The notes below the pieces were generated by a model that did no database searches, was not told the DNA's origin, and saw only the letters and a list, made by a program, of their open reading frames with translations. The translations under genes were made by a program, and so were the position numbers. 64,000 nucleotides of DNA from Roseburia porci (GTDB lineage Bacteria; Bacillota; Clostridia; Lachnospirales; Lachnospiraceae), in the NCBI RefSeq assembly GCF_009695765.1, contig NZ_VUNI01000006.1, positions 101,140 to 165,139 on the forward strand, written 5' to 3'. This document shows positions 8,851 to 17,787 of the stretch, one piece after another. Position 1 is the stretch's first letter; the number at the start of each line of letters is the position of its first letter.

Positions 8851-10215
8851 ATGGATATGTTAGAAAAACTATTCAAACTGAAGGAAAACAACACCAATGT
8901 CCGGACAGAAGTCATCGGTGGAATTACAACCTTCATGACAATGGCCTATATTCTGGCTGTTAACCCAACAATTCTGTCAGCATCCGGAATGGACAAAAAT
9001 GCAATTCTGATGGCAACTGCAATTGCAGCATTTATCGGAACCATGGTAATGGCATTCCTTGCCAATTATCCATTTGCACTTGCTCCGGGACTTGGACTGA
9101 ATGCTTATTTTGCTTATACAGTATGTGGCAAAATGGGATATTCATGGCAGATCGCCCTGCTTGCAGTATTTGCAGAGGGTATTATTTTCATCGTATTATC
9201 ATTGACAAATGTACGTGAAGCAATCTTCAATGCAATTCCAAAGACATTGAAAGTCGGTGTATCGGTTGGTATCGGTCTGTTTATCGCATTTATTGGTTTA
9301 CAGGGTGGACACCTGATTGTGAATGATGATTCTACACTGGTAACGATCGTTGATTTTACAGAGAATTTCCATACAACAGGAATCTGTGCACTTCTTTGTG
9401 TGATCGGTCTGTTCATAATCGCAATTCTTCATACAAAGAATGTAAAAGGCTCTATTCTGATCGGTATCATTGTAACTTGGATTCTTGGTATGATCTGTCA
9501 GGCAGCCGGAATCTATGTGGTTGATGCAGAAAATGGATTTTATTCCTTATTCCCATCATGGTCAAGCTTTGACCTGACTTCGATCGGAGAGACATTCGGA
9601 CAGTGTTTTAAAGCAGACGTTTCTTCTATCAATGCACTTGATTTCATTGTTATTATTTTTGCATTCTTATTTGTTGATATGTTTGATACATTAGGAACCC
9701 TGATCGGTGTTGCAAACAAAGCAGATATGCTGGATAAGGATGGAAAACTTCCAAATATCAAACAGGCATTGCTGGCAGATGCAATTGCTACATCTGCAGG
9801 TGCAGTACTTGGTACCTCTACAACAACAACATTTGTAGAGAGTTCTTCCGGTGTAGCCGAAGGCGCAAGAACAGGTCTTGCATCTGTTGTAACAGGTTTC
9901 CTGTTTTTAATTGCAATTTTCTTATCCCCGATCTTTGTTGCAATTCCTGGATTTGCAACAGCTCCGGCTTTGATCTTTGTAGGATTTTTAATGGTCAGCG
10001 CAGTTGCTGATATCGATTTCAAAGATCCGACAGAAGCAATTCCGGCATACCTCTGCCTGATCGCTATGCCACTTGCATACAGCATTTCAGAAGGTATCGC
10101 AATCGGTGTAATTTCTTATGTTGTAATCAACGTTGTATGTGGAAAAGCAAAGAAAGTTACTCCACTTATGTATGTACTTGCAGTCTTATTTGTACTCAAA
10201 TACATTTTGCTGTAA
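8851..10215 (+). CDS. NCS2-family purine (hypoxanthine/guanine-type) permease
   Basis: The 454-residue protein has 12 or more hydrophobic segments and belongs to the AzgA/PbuG branch of NCS2 transporters. It has the early EVIGGITTFMTMAYILAVNP segment, the PGLGLNAYFAYTVC motif and the FVDMFDTLGTLIGVANKA block with its substrate-binding acidic residues. It should import purine bases by proton symport. Its start follows the fusion gene by only 12 bases with a GAAGAGGAG site, so it is co-transcribed. No purine riboswitch precedes it. Position after pur genes supports a purine substrate; hypoxanthine and guanine cannot be told apart from adenine by eye. Confidence 0.9.
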   Translation: MDMLEKLFKLKENNTNVRTEVIGGITTFMTMAYILAVNPTILSASGMDKNAILMATAIAAFIGTMVMAFLANYPFALAPGLGLNAYFAYTVCGKMGYSWQIALLAVFAEGIIFIVLSLTNVREAIFNAIPKTLKVGVSVGIGLFIAFIGLQGGHLIVNDDSTLVTIVDFTENFHTTGICALLCVIGLFIIAILHTKNVKGSILIGIIVTWILGMICQAAGIYVVDAENGFYSLFPSWSSFDLTSIGETFGQCFKADVSSINALDFIVIIFAFLFVDMFDTLGTLIGVANKADMLDKDGKLPNIKQALLADAIATSAGAVLGTSTTTTFVESSSGVAEGARTGLASVVTGFLFLIAIFLSPIFVAIPGFATAPALIFVGFLMVSAVADIDFKDPTEAIPAYLCLIAMPLAYSISEGIAIGVISYVVINVVCGKAKKVTPLMYVLAVLFVLKYILL

Positions 10216-10266
10216 ACAGACGTAAGTCATACGAAAACAGGGTATAATAGATATATGAATAATCAC

Positions 10267-10311
10267 AAACCCCGCCATATTGAGGCTGTTGCTTCAATAT
10301 GGCGGTGTTTT
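10267..10311 (+). terminator. Bidirectional intrinsic terminator
   Basis: CCGCCATATTGA at 10272-10283 pairs perfectly with TCAATATGGCGG at 10294-10305, flanked by AAAC and GTTT. It separates the rightward purine block from the end of the leftward ABC exporter operon and could serve both. Confidence 0.85.
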
Positions 10312-10342
10312 GATTAACTGGAGATTTTATCCAGATTTCTGA

Positions 10343-12241
10343 TTATATTTCAGCGCTCATACCAGTATATAGCTGATAGTATTTTCCTTTTTTCTCGATC
10401 AGCTGATCGTGGTTACCGCGTTCGATTACGCGTCCCTGCTCCAGAACGATGATACAGTCGCTGTTTTTTACAGTGGAAAGACGATGGGCAATGATGAAAG
10501 TGGTTCTTCCCTTCATCAGCTTATCCATACCTTCCTGAACGATGCGTTCGGTACGGGTGTCGATCGAGCTTGTTGCTTCATCGAGGATCAGAACCGGAGG
10601 ATCTGCAATTGCGGCTCTGGCGATTGCAAGCAGCTGTCTTTGTCCCTGACTTAAATTGGCACCGTCACCTTTTAAGATGGTGTGATAACCGTCTGGAAGC
10701 TGATGGATGAACGTATCTGCGTTGGCAAGCTTTGCAGCGGCATATACTTCCTCATCGGTAGCATCCAGCTTGCCGTATCGGATATTATCCATGACGGAAG
10801 CGGTAAACAGGTGGGTATCCTGTAAAACAATACCAAGCGAATGGCGCAGATCAGCTTTTTTGATCTTGTTGATGTTGATACCGTCATATCGGATCTTACC
10901 GTCCTGGATATCGTAAAAACGGTTGATCAGGTTGGTGATCGTGGTCTTTCCTGCACCGGTGGAACCGACAAAGGCGATTTTCTGACCAGGCGTTGCATAA
11001 AGGTTTACATTATGAAGAACAATTTTATCCGGATTATAACCAAAGTCAACATCATCAAATACGACATCTCCGGTCAGTTTGATATAATCGACCGAGCCAT
11101 CTGCCTGATGTGTATGCTTCCATGCCCATACACCGGTGTGCTCCGGAGTTTCGGTGAGTACACCGTTTTCTTCCTTTGCATTGACAAGTGTGACATATCC
11201 GTTGTCTTCTTCCGGTTTCTCATCCAGAAGAGAGAAGATCCGTTCACAGCCTGCAAGTGCCATAATGATACTGTTAAACTGCTGGGAAATCTGGTTGATC
11301 GGCATACTGAAGCTCTTGTTGAAAGTCAGAAAACTTGCAAGTTTACCAAGTGTAAAACCACCAAATCCGCCAAGTGCAAGAAGTCCGCCGACCATGGCAC
11401 ATAATACGTAGCTGGCATTTCCAATCTGTGCGTTTACCGGTCCAAGATAATTGGCGTAGCGGTTGGCGTTATAGGCACTGTCAAAAAGTTCATCATTTAA
11501 AACATTGAACGCTTCAATGTTTTCTTCCTCATGATTGAATACCTTTACGACTTTCTGTCCGTTCATCATTTCTTCAATGAATCCGTTGACACGTCCGAGA
11601 TTTTCCTGCTGGGCAAGGAAGTAACGGCTGCTGTATCCGGCAAATTTTCCGGTCACAAAGATTGTGATTCCGACCATGACAAGTGTAAGCAGAGTCAGCG
11701 GAACATTTAAGATCAGCATCATGATGAAAACACCGACAATGGTAATTGCGGAGTTGATCATCTGAGGCATACTCTGGCTGATCATCTGGCGGAGCGTATC
11801 AATATCGTTTGTGTAAACAGACATGATATTTCCGTGAGCGTGTGTATCGAAATAGCGGATCGGTAGATCCTGCATATGGTCAAAAAGCTGGTCACGCATT
11901 TCTTTGATCGTTCCCTGCGATACATAGATCAGAATCTTGGAATAACCGTAAGCTGCAAGGATACCAAGTGCATAGAAGCTTCCAACACGGGTAAGCGCTG
12001 CAAGTAACGGCGCAAAATCCGGAGTTTTCTGACCGAGCAGAGGGGTAATGTAATTGTCGATCAGTGTCTGCATGAACATGGTTCCCTGAATGTTTGCTGC
12101 AACACTGATGAAAATCAGAATTACGACAGCGATGCATTGGATCGCATATCTCTGAAAGACAAATCCCATCAGACGGAGAAAGAGTCTGCCTGGATTTTTA
12201 ATTTTGGCTTTTGGGCCTTGTGGTCCTCTTGGTCCTGGCAT
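10343..12241 (-). CDS. ABC exporter half-transporter, canonical ATP-site subunit
   Basis: The 632-residue protein has an N-terminal six-helix transmembrane domain and a C-terminal ATPase, the layout of type IV (MDR/lipid) exporters. Walker A is GSTGAGKTT and Walker B is LILDEATSSID with the catalytic Glu, while the signature is degenerate (NLSQGQRQ). Its start is unusual, Pro/Gly-rich (MPGPRGPQGP) and basic. The ATG overlaps the stop of the partner gene (TAATG), so it is the second gene of a two-gene operon. Together they should form a heterodimer exporting drugs, lipids or peptides; the substrate is unknown. Confidence 0.93.
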   Translation of the reverse strand: MPGPRGPQGPKAKIKNPGRLFLRLMGFVFQRYAIQCIAVVILIFISVAANIQGTMFMQTLIDNYITPLLGQKTPDFAPLLAALTRVGSFYALGILAAYGYSKILIYVSQGTIKEMRDQLFDHMQDLPIRYFDTHAHGNIMSVYTNDIDTLRQMISQSMPQMINSAITIVGVFIMMLILNVPLTLLTLVMVGITIFVTGKFAGYSSRYFLAQQENLGRVNGFIEEMMNGQKVVKVFNHEEENIEAFNVLNDELFDSAYNANRYANYLGPVNAQIGNASYVLCAMVGGLLALGGFGGFTLGKLASFLTFNKSFSMPINQISQQFNSIIMALAGCERIFSLLDEKPEEDNGYVTLVNAKEENGVLTETPEHTGVWAWKHTHQADGSVDYIKLTGDVVFDDVDFGYNPDKIVLHNVNLYATPGQKIAFVGSTGAGKTTITNLINRFYDIQDGKIRYDGININKIKKADLRHSLGIVLQDTHLFTASVMDNIRYGKLDATDEEVYAAAKLANADTFIHQLPDGYHTILKGDGANLSQGQRQLLAIARAAIADPPVLILDEATSSIDTRTERIVQEGMDKLMKGRTTFIIAHRLSTVKNSDCIIVLEQGRVIERGNHDQLIEKKGKYYQLYTGMSAEI

Positions 12242-13989
12242 TATGCTGCACCTCCTTCATCAAAATCACCGCCGCCTTTCGTCTGTGATTCATAGACATC
12301 GCGGTAAATTGCATTTGTGTTTAATAATTCTTCATGGGTTCCAAATCCATCCAGTTTTCCATCGTTTAAGACGATAATATGGTCTGCATCCTGAACGGAT
12401 GAGATACGCTGGGCGATAATGAATTTGGTTGTGCCCGGGATTGCTTCACGGAAAGCTTTCCGGATCCTGGCATCTGTAGCAGTATCAACGGCACTTGTAC
12501 TGTCGTCAAGGATCAGGATCTTTGGTTTCTTCAAAAGTGCACGTGCGATACAAAGACGCTGTTTCTGTCCGCCGGATACGTTGGTTCCGCCCTGTTCAAT
12601 GTGGGTGTTGTATTGATCCGGGAACTGCTGGATGAATTCGTCGGCGCAGGCCTGACGACATGCCTCAATGCATTCCTCATCCGTGGCATTTTTGTTTCCC
12701 CAGCGGAGATTGTCGAGGATCGTTCCGCTGAACAATACATTATTCTGGAGAACAACAGATACCTGATTGCGGAGTGATTTCATATCGTAATCACGGACAT
12801 CTTTTCCACCGACATATACGGCACCTTCGTTGACATCATAAAGACGGCTGATCAGGTTGACCAGACTGGATTTGGAACTTCCGGTTCCACCGACGATACC
12901 GATCGTTTCGCCGGACTGGATCGTTAAATTAATATCATTAAGCACCGGTGTCTCGCTTGTGGCAGAATAGCTGAACGTTACATGATCAAAACGTACAGAA
13001 CCGTCAGAAACCTCATAGACAGGATGCTCTGGATTTTTCAGTGCACATTCTTCCGTCAGCACTTCACAGATTCTTTTTGCGCTGGCTCCACTCATGGAAA
13101 TCATAACGAAGACCATGGAGAGCATCATAAGACTCATCAAAATGTTCATACAATATGTAAGAAGTGCCATCAGATCACCGGTCTTAAGAGAGCCGCCTAC
13201 GACCATTTTGGCACCGACCCAGCTGATCAGGATAATGCAGCTGTATACGGTAAACTGCATAAGAGGTGTATTCCACACAACGACATTCTCGGCTTTTACG
13301 AGGAGCTTACGGATGTTGGCACTTGCCTTTTTGAATTTCTCTTTCTCGAAATTCTCGCGGACATAAGCTTTTACAACGCGGATTGCAGAGACATTTTCCT
13401 GAACGCTTTCATTCAGGTCGTCGTATTTTACAAATGCCTGCTGGAAATAACGCATTGCAGTTAATGTGATCAGGATTAAAAGGCCACCGAGGATGATAAC
13501 TGCGATCAGATAAATGGATGCGATCCGTGGACTGATAAAAAATGACATCGCCATTGCACAGATCAGACTGGCAGGGGCACGCATACACATACGAAGGATC
13601 ATCTGGTATGCATTCTGACAGTTCGTGACATCCGTGGTAAGTCTTGTGACAAGACCGGAAGTATTGTATTTGTCGATGTTGGCAAAAGAAAATGTCTGAA
13701 TACGTTCAAACATGGCTTTTCTTAAGTTACGTCCGAGTCCCATGGAAGCCTTTGCACCAAAACGGGCACCCAGGCAGCCGAATGTCAGGCTTAAAAGAGC
13801 AGCTGCGATCATCCAGATCCCGGTAATGTAGATGTGATGGGTATCACCTTTGTTTACACCATCGTCGATGATCGATGCCATCAGAAGAGGAATGATCGTT
13901 TCCATCAGAACTTCGAGTAACATAAAGACAGGAGTAGCAATTGAGGCGTTTTTATATTCCTTGATTTGTGCTCCCAGTGTTTTTAGCAT
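12241..13989 (-). CDS. ABC exporter half-transporter, degenerate ATP-site subunit
   Basis: This is the first gene of the pair, with a six-helix membrane domain and a C-terminal ATPase. Its Walker A reads GGTGSSKSS (Ser for the usual Gly) and its Walker B ends LILDDSTSAVD, with Asp where the catalytic Glu should be, but its signature NVSGGQKQR is intact. This mirrors the partner, as in BmrC/BmrD- and TM287/288-type heterodimers with one consensus and one degenerate site. I chose the ATG at 13989 (MLKTLGAQ) because an AGAAGGGA site precedes it; an upstream in-frame ATG at 14007 lacks one. A MarR gene is divergent upstream. Confidence 0.92.
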   Translation of the reverse strand: MLKTLGAQIKEYKNASIATPVFMLLEVLMETIIPLLMASIIDDGVNKGDTHHIYITGIWMIAAALLSLTFGCLGARFGAKASMGLGRNLRKAMFERIQTFSFANIDKYNTSGLVTRLTTDVTNCQNAYQMILRMCMRAPASLICAMAMSFFISPRIASIYLIAVIILGGLLILITLTAMRYFQQAFVKYDDLNESVQENVSAIRVVKAYVRENFEKEKFKKASANIRKLLVKAENVVVWNTPLMQFTVYSCIILISWVGAKMVVGGSLKTGDLMALLTYCMNILMSLMMLSMVFVMISMSGASAKRICEVLTEECALKNPEHPVYEVSDGSVRFDHVTFSYSATSETPVLNDINLTIQSGETIGIVGGTGSSKSSLVNLISRLYDVNEGAVYVGGKDVRDYDMKSLRNQVSVVLQNNVLFSGTILDNLRWGNKNATDEECIEACRQACADEFIQQFPDQYNTHIEQGGTNVSGGQKQRLCIARALLKKPKILILDDSTSAVDTATDARIRKAFREAIPGTTKFIIAQRISSVQDADHIIVLNDGKLDGFGTHEELLNTNAIYRDVYESQTKGGGDFDEGGAA

Positions 13990-14039
13990 AAAATCCCTTC
14001 TTTCCATAATATTTTACAGATATTTGTTACGATAAAAGG

Positions 14040-14063
14040 GCAGTCCTGTGAAAACAAGACTGC
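14040..14063 (-). promoter_or_regulatory. Leader hairpin of the ABC operon (possible attenuator)
   Basis: GCAGTC at 14040-14045 and GACTGC at 14058-14063 form a stem extended inward around a purine-rich loop. On the minus strand it is followed by CCCTTTTATC, so it could act as a weak terminator in the leader of the exporter operon. Function is inferred only from position. Confidence 0.35.
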
Positions 14064-14098
14064 TATGTATTTCGAAAAAAATATCTTGATTTTTAAAA

Positions 14099-14126
14099 GT
14101 TAGTGTGCTAACAATATAGTTATAAT
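14099..14126 (+). promoter_or_regulatory. Divergent regulatory region with MarR-type palindrome
   Basis: GTTAGTGTGCTAAC at 14099-14112 is a palindrome with 5-bp arms. It sits where the -35 element of a promoter with TATAAT at 14121-14126 would be. Lying between a MarR gene and a divergent exporter, it is the natural candidate for the operator through which the regulator controls itself and the exporter. Confidence 0.5.
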
Positions 14127-14190
14127 ACGAAAAAATTTATTTGTCAATCTGTAATTATCTGCAGACGGATAGAATACGAGGAGAACAGAT

Positions 14191-14730
14191 ATGAGTCAAC
14201 AGCAAAATTTGGAAAGAAAAGTATCACAACCGATGAGTCTGCAATGTCCACCGGACTTTGAACCGGAGAAGACTTACGGACACAAATTCCGTATGCTTCA
14301 CAACGGGATCGAGAAATTTATGGAGATCAGACGGGGGAAAAACGAAGAGGTTCTTACCAGTGTGCAATGTGCGACGCTGCGTTACCTGATCCAGAGAGAA
14401 CGAAATGGACAGGAGGTGTTCCAGAAGGATATTGAAGCTGCATTTTCCATTCGTGGTGCGACAGCAACTAATATTTTAAAAGGAATGGAAAAAAAGGGAC
14501 TGATCGAGCGGATACCGACGGAATATGATGCAAGATTAAAGCGGATCATCCTTACAGATCTCGCATATGAGGGGGACCAGAAGGCAAAGTGCAATGTTTA
14601 CCGGATGGAGCAGACGATCGTAAAAGGGATGACGGATGAGGAAGCATGTCTGTTTAACGATCTGCTGGAGCGAGCCTTACATAATGTGGAAGAACTCTGC
14701 TGTTTTGAGGAAAAAGGAGAATCGAAGTAA
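14191..14730 (+). CDS. MarR-family transcriptional regulator
   Basis: The 179-residue protein has a winged-helix DNA-binding core at about residues 65-130. The recognition-helix region reads IRGATATNILKGMEKKGLIER and the basic wing reads TEYDARLKRIILTD, as in MarR regulators; long helices on both sides would dimerise. It has about 25 extra residues at the N-terminus. It is divergent from the two-gene ABC exporter, the usual arrangement for a ligand-responsive repressor of an efflux pump. A GAGGAGAAC site precedes the start. Confidence 0.88.
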   Translation: MSQQQNLERKVSQPMSLQCPPDFEPEKTYGHKFRMLHNGIEKFMEIRRGKNEEVLTSVQCATLRYLIQRERNGQEVFQKDIEAAFSIRGATATNILKGMEKKGLIERIPTEYDARLKRIILTDLAYEGDQKAKCNVYRMEQTIVKGMTDEEACLFNDLLERALHNVEELCCFEEKGESK

Positions 14731-14766
14731 AATTTACTCTTATCTGATAATTTAAGGAATTATTTC

Positions 14767-14803
14767 AAAAAGCGTCGCAAAATCATAGATTGTGACGCTT
14801 TTT
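14767..14803 (+). terminator. Intrinsic terminator after the MarR gene
   Basis: AAAAAGCGTC at 14767-14776 pairs with GACGCTTTTT at 14794-14803, a 10-bp stem ending in five T residues, between the marR stop and the nrdD promoter. Confidence 0.8.
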
Positions 14804-14828
14804 GCGTGTTTTGCATGTCAATGTCAGA

Positions 14829-14879
14829 CCACATAATCTAGTTAAATAATATTGACAATAACACTAGATATTGTATAAT
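14829..14879 (+). promoter_or_regulatory. nrdDG promoter with two NrdR-like boxes
   Basis: TTGACA at 14852-14857 and TATAAT at 14874-14879 form a near-consensus promoter with a 16-base spacer. ACACTAGATATTGTAT at 14861-14876 matches the NrdR-box consensus (ACACwATATATwGTGT) at 14 of 16 positions by my count and covers the spacer and the start of the -10. A weaker match (10 of 16) starts at 14829, exactly 32 bases upstream, which is the usual three-turn spacing of paired NrdR boxes. Repression by NrdR is inferred; nrdR is not in the window. Confidence 0.72.
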
Positions 14880-14920
14880 TGAATCAGTGATGAGAAATAT
14901 GAGAGAGGATGTATGAAACG

Positions 14921-17149
14921 ATGAAGATTATTAAGCGTAGCGGAAGCGAAGACGTATTTGATGCTGCAAAGATCGTTGCAGCGATCAGAAAAGCGAATGA
15001 ATCCGTCATCGATTACGAGAAATTAGGGGATGAACAGATTCGGAAAATCGCAGACAATGTTGAGGTTGCCTGTGAGAATATGAAGCGTTCTCCAAGTGTG
15101 GAGGAGATTCAGGATATGGTGGAGAACCAGCTGATGAATCACCGTGCGTTTAATGTTGCACGTAACTATATTACGTATCGCTATAAGAGAGCACTGGTAC
15201 GTAAATCAAACTCAACAGATGAACAGATCCTAAGCCTTTTAGAGTGCAATAATGAGGAGGTAAAACAGGAGAATTCCAATAAGAATCCGACGGTAAACAG
15301 TGTTCAGCGTGATTATATGGCAGGCGAGGTCAGCAAAGATATCACAAGGCGTTTCCTTTTGCCTGAGGATATTGTGGAAGCACATGAGAAAGGAATGATT
15401 CATTTCCATGATGCCGATTATTTTGCACAGCATATGCACAACTGCTGTCTGGTCAATCTGGAAGATATGCTTCAGAACGGAACGGTTATTTCAGAGACCA
15501 TGATTGACCGGCCAAAGAGCTTCTCGACCGCATGTAACATTGCAACACAGGCAATTGCGCAGATTGCAAGTTCCCAGTACGGAGGACAGAGTATCTCACT
15601 TGCACATCTGGCACCGTTTGTTCAGGTGAGCCGTGAGAAGTTCCGTAAACAGGTTGCATCGGAATTCGAGGCAATTGGACTGGAACTGGATGAAGAGCGT
15701 ATCAATGAGGTCGCAGAGCTTCGTGTAAAAGAAGAGATCAACCGTGGTGTCCAGATGATCCAGTATCAGGTCATTACACTTATGACGACGAATGGACAGG
15801 CTCCGTTTATTACGGTGTTCATGTATCTGAATGAAGTACAGGACCCGCAGACAAGAGCCGATCTTGCTGCAATCATTGAGGAGATGCTGCATCAGAGAAT
15901 CAAAGGCGTGAAGAATGAGAAGGGGGTATTTATCACCCCGGCATTCCCAAAACTGATCTATGTTCTGGAAGAGGACAATATTACCGAAGACTCTCCATAC
16001 TGGTATCTGACAAAACTCGCTGCAGAATGTACTGCAAAACGTATGGTTCCGGATTATATTTCTGAGAAGAAGATGAAAGAACTTAAGGTAGACAAGAACG
16101 GAGAAGGACATTGCTATACCTGCATGGGATGCAGAAGTTTCCTGACTCCATATGTTGATCCTGAGACCAACAAACCAAAATACTATGGTCGTTTTAACCA
16201 GGGTGTTGTAACAATCAACCTTGTGGATGTTGCATGTTCATCCGGAAGAGATATGGATAAATTCTGGAAGATCTTTGATGAAAGACTGGATTTGTGTTAC
16301 CGTGCACTGATGTGCAGACACAAACGTCTGCTCGGAACACCTTCGGATGTAGCACCAATTCTGTGGCAGAATGGTGCGCTTGCAAGACTGAAGAAAGGCG
16401 AGACTATCGATAAGCTTTTATTCGGTGGATACTCTACAATCTCACTCGGTTACGCAGGTTTGTGTGAATGTACCCGCTATATGAAAGGCGTATCACATAC
16501 AGATCCGGAAGGAACACCATTTGCGCTTGAAGTTATGCAGCATCTGAATGATGCATGCCAGAAGTGGAAAGAGAAGGAGAACATGGACTTCAGTCTGTAT
16601 GGAACTCCACTGGAATCCACAACATATAAATTCGCAAAATGCCTGCAGAAACGTTTTGGAATTATCCCGGGTGTAACCGATAAAAACTATATTACAAACA
16701 GCTATCATGTTCATGTAACAGAAGAAATGAATGCGTTTGACAAGCTGAAATTCGAATCCCAGTTCCAGGAGTTATCTCCGGGAGGAGCGATCAGCTACGT
16801 TGAAGTTCCAAATATGCAGAATAATATTGATGCGGTACTTGCAGTTATGCAGTATATTTACGAGAATATTATGTATGCAGAACTTAACACCAAGAGCGAT
16901 TACTGCCAGGTGTGCGGATATGACGGAGAGATCAAGATCGTCGAGGAAGAAGGCTCAGGTAAGCTGATCTGGGAATGCCCGAACTGCGGGAACCGTGATC
17001 AGGACAAGATGAGTGTTGCCCGCCGTACCTGTGGTTATATCGGAACACAGTTCTGGAATCAGGGACGTACACAGGAGATCAAAGAACGTGTACTTCATCT
17101 TTCTACTCCGGAATTTGATGCAGAGATGAATCCAAACGCGGAGAAATAG
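14921..17149 (+). CDS. nrdD: Anaerobic ribonucleoside-triphosphate reductase
   Basis: NrdD makes deoxyribonucleotides under anaerobic conditions with a glycyl radical. An N-terminal ATP-cone (IIKRSGSEDVFDAAKIV) provides allosteric control. The radical site is the C-terminal RRTCGYIGTQFW motif, and the zinc site is formed by CQVCG and CPNCGNRD just before it. I prefer the ATG at 14921 (MKIIKRSG) over the in-frame ATG at 14909, because the purine-rich GAGAGAGG stretch would overlap the earlier codon. The product is about 742 residues, normal for the class. It pairs with the activase nrdG downstream. Confidence 0.97.
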   Translation: MKIIKRSGSEDVFDAAKIVAAIRKANESVIDYEKLGDEQIRKIADNVEVACENMKRSPSVEEIQDMVENQLMNHRAFNVARNYITYRYKRALVRKSNSTDEQILSLLECNNEEVKQENSNKNPTVNSVQRDYMAGEVSKDITRRFLLPEDIVEAHEKGMIHFHDADYFAQHMHNCCLVNLEDMLQNGTVISETMIDRPKSFSTACNIATQAIAQIASSQYGGQSISLAHLAPFVQVSREKFRKQVASEFEAIGLELDEERINEVAELRVKEEINRGVQMIQYQVITLMTTNGQAPFITVFMYLNEVQDPQTRADLAAIIEEMLHQRIKGVKNEKGVFITPAFPKLIYVLEEDNITEDSPYWYLTKLAAECTAKRMVPDYISEKKMKELKVDKNGEGHCYTCMGCRSFLTPYVDPETNKPKYYGRFNQGVVTINLVDVACSSGRDMDKFWKIFDERLDLCYRALMCRHKRLLGTPSDVAPILWQNGALARLKKGETIDKLLFGGYSTISLGYAGLCECTRYMKGVSHTDPEGTPFALEVMQHLNDACQKWKEKENMDFSLYGTPLESTTYKFAKCLQKRFGIIPGVTDKNYITNSYHVHVTEEMNAFDKLKFESQFQELSPGGAISYVEVPNMQNNIDAVLAVMQYIYENIMYAELNTKSDYCQVCGYDGEIKIVEEEGSGKLIWECPNCGNRDQDKMSVARRTCGYIGTQFWNQGRTQEIKERVLHLSTPEFDAEMNPNAEK

Positions 17150-17173
17150 GAATCTAAATAAAACAGATTATGG

Positions 17174-17204
17174 AAAAGACCGGAGATAAAACATCCGGTC
17201 TTTT
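17174..17204 (+). terminator. Terminator between nrdD and nrdG
   Basis: A perfect 11-bp stem (AAAAGACCGGA at 17174-17184 with TCCGGTCTTTT at 17194-17204) lies between the two genes. It may lower nrdG expression relative to nrdD, since the activase is needed in small amounts. Confidence 0.8.
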
Positions 17205-17224
17205 GATATATGAAAGGAAACACT

Positions 17225-17758
17225 ATGAATTACGGACAAATTTATTATGCAGATGTTGCAAATGGAATCGGATGCAGAACTTCTCTTTTTGTGTCAGGCT
17301 GTACGCACCATTGCAAAGGCTGCTTTAATGATATGACTTGGGATTTCACATATGGTCATCCATATACACAGGAAACAGAGGATAAGATCGTGGAATCTTT
17401 AAAACCATCCTATATTTCGGGTCTTACGATTCTTGGAGGAGAACCGATGGAACTCTTAAACCAGAAAGCAATCGCACCATTGATCGAGCGGGTAAAAAAA
17501 GAAGTTCCGCATGCATCAATCTGGATCTACTCAGGATATACATGGGAAGAATTAAATGATCCGGATAATAAAAGATGTCATGGAGAATACACCGATGCAA
17601 TTTTATCGCAGATTGATATTCTGGTGGATGGAGAATTTGTAGAAGAGAAGAAAGATATTGCTTTAAGCTTCCGTGGTTCTTCCAACCAGAGAATCATAGA
17701 TGTACCAAAGACATTTGAGGCAGGACACATTGTAATCTCCGATTATCAGGTACGTTAA
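17225..17758 (+). CDS. nrdG: Anaerobic ribonucleotide reductase activating enzyme (radical SAM)
   Basis: NrdG uses S-adenosylmethionine and a 4Fe-4S cluster to install the glycyl radical in NrdD. The cluster motif CTHHCKGC (C-x3-C-x2-C) is near residue 26, followed by the TILGGEPM glycine motif that binds SAM. The ATG at 17225 (MNYGQIYYADV) has a good AAAGGAAA site; an in-frame ATG at 17210 does not. The 177-residue length fits. It lies directly behind nrdD, separated by a terminator-like hairpin. Confidence 0.96.
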   Translation: MNYGQIYYADVANGIGCRTSLFVSGCTHHCKGCFNDMTWDFTYGHPYTQETEDKIVESLKPSYISGLTILGGEPMELLNQKAIAPLIERVKKEVPHASIWIYSGYTWEELNDPDNKRCHGEYTDAILSQIDILVDGEFVEEKKDIALSFRGSSNQRIIDVPKTFEAGHIVISDYQVR

Positions 17759-17787
17759 AATGAAAAAGCAGATGGAGGAAGCAGAAG

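Noticed and set aside
9540..10085. 181-codon frame antisense to the permease
   Set aside because: It is a shadow of a membrane-protein gene; the Ala/Ile/Thr-rich translation mirrors hydrophobic codons on the other strand.
14921..17149. Class II reductase for the gene called nrdD
   Set aside because: The C-terminal glycyl radical motif and zinc cysteines with an adjacent activase identify the class III enzyme.
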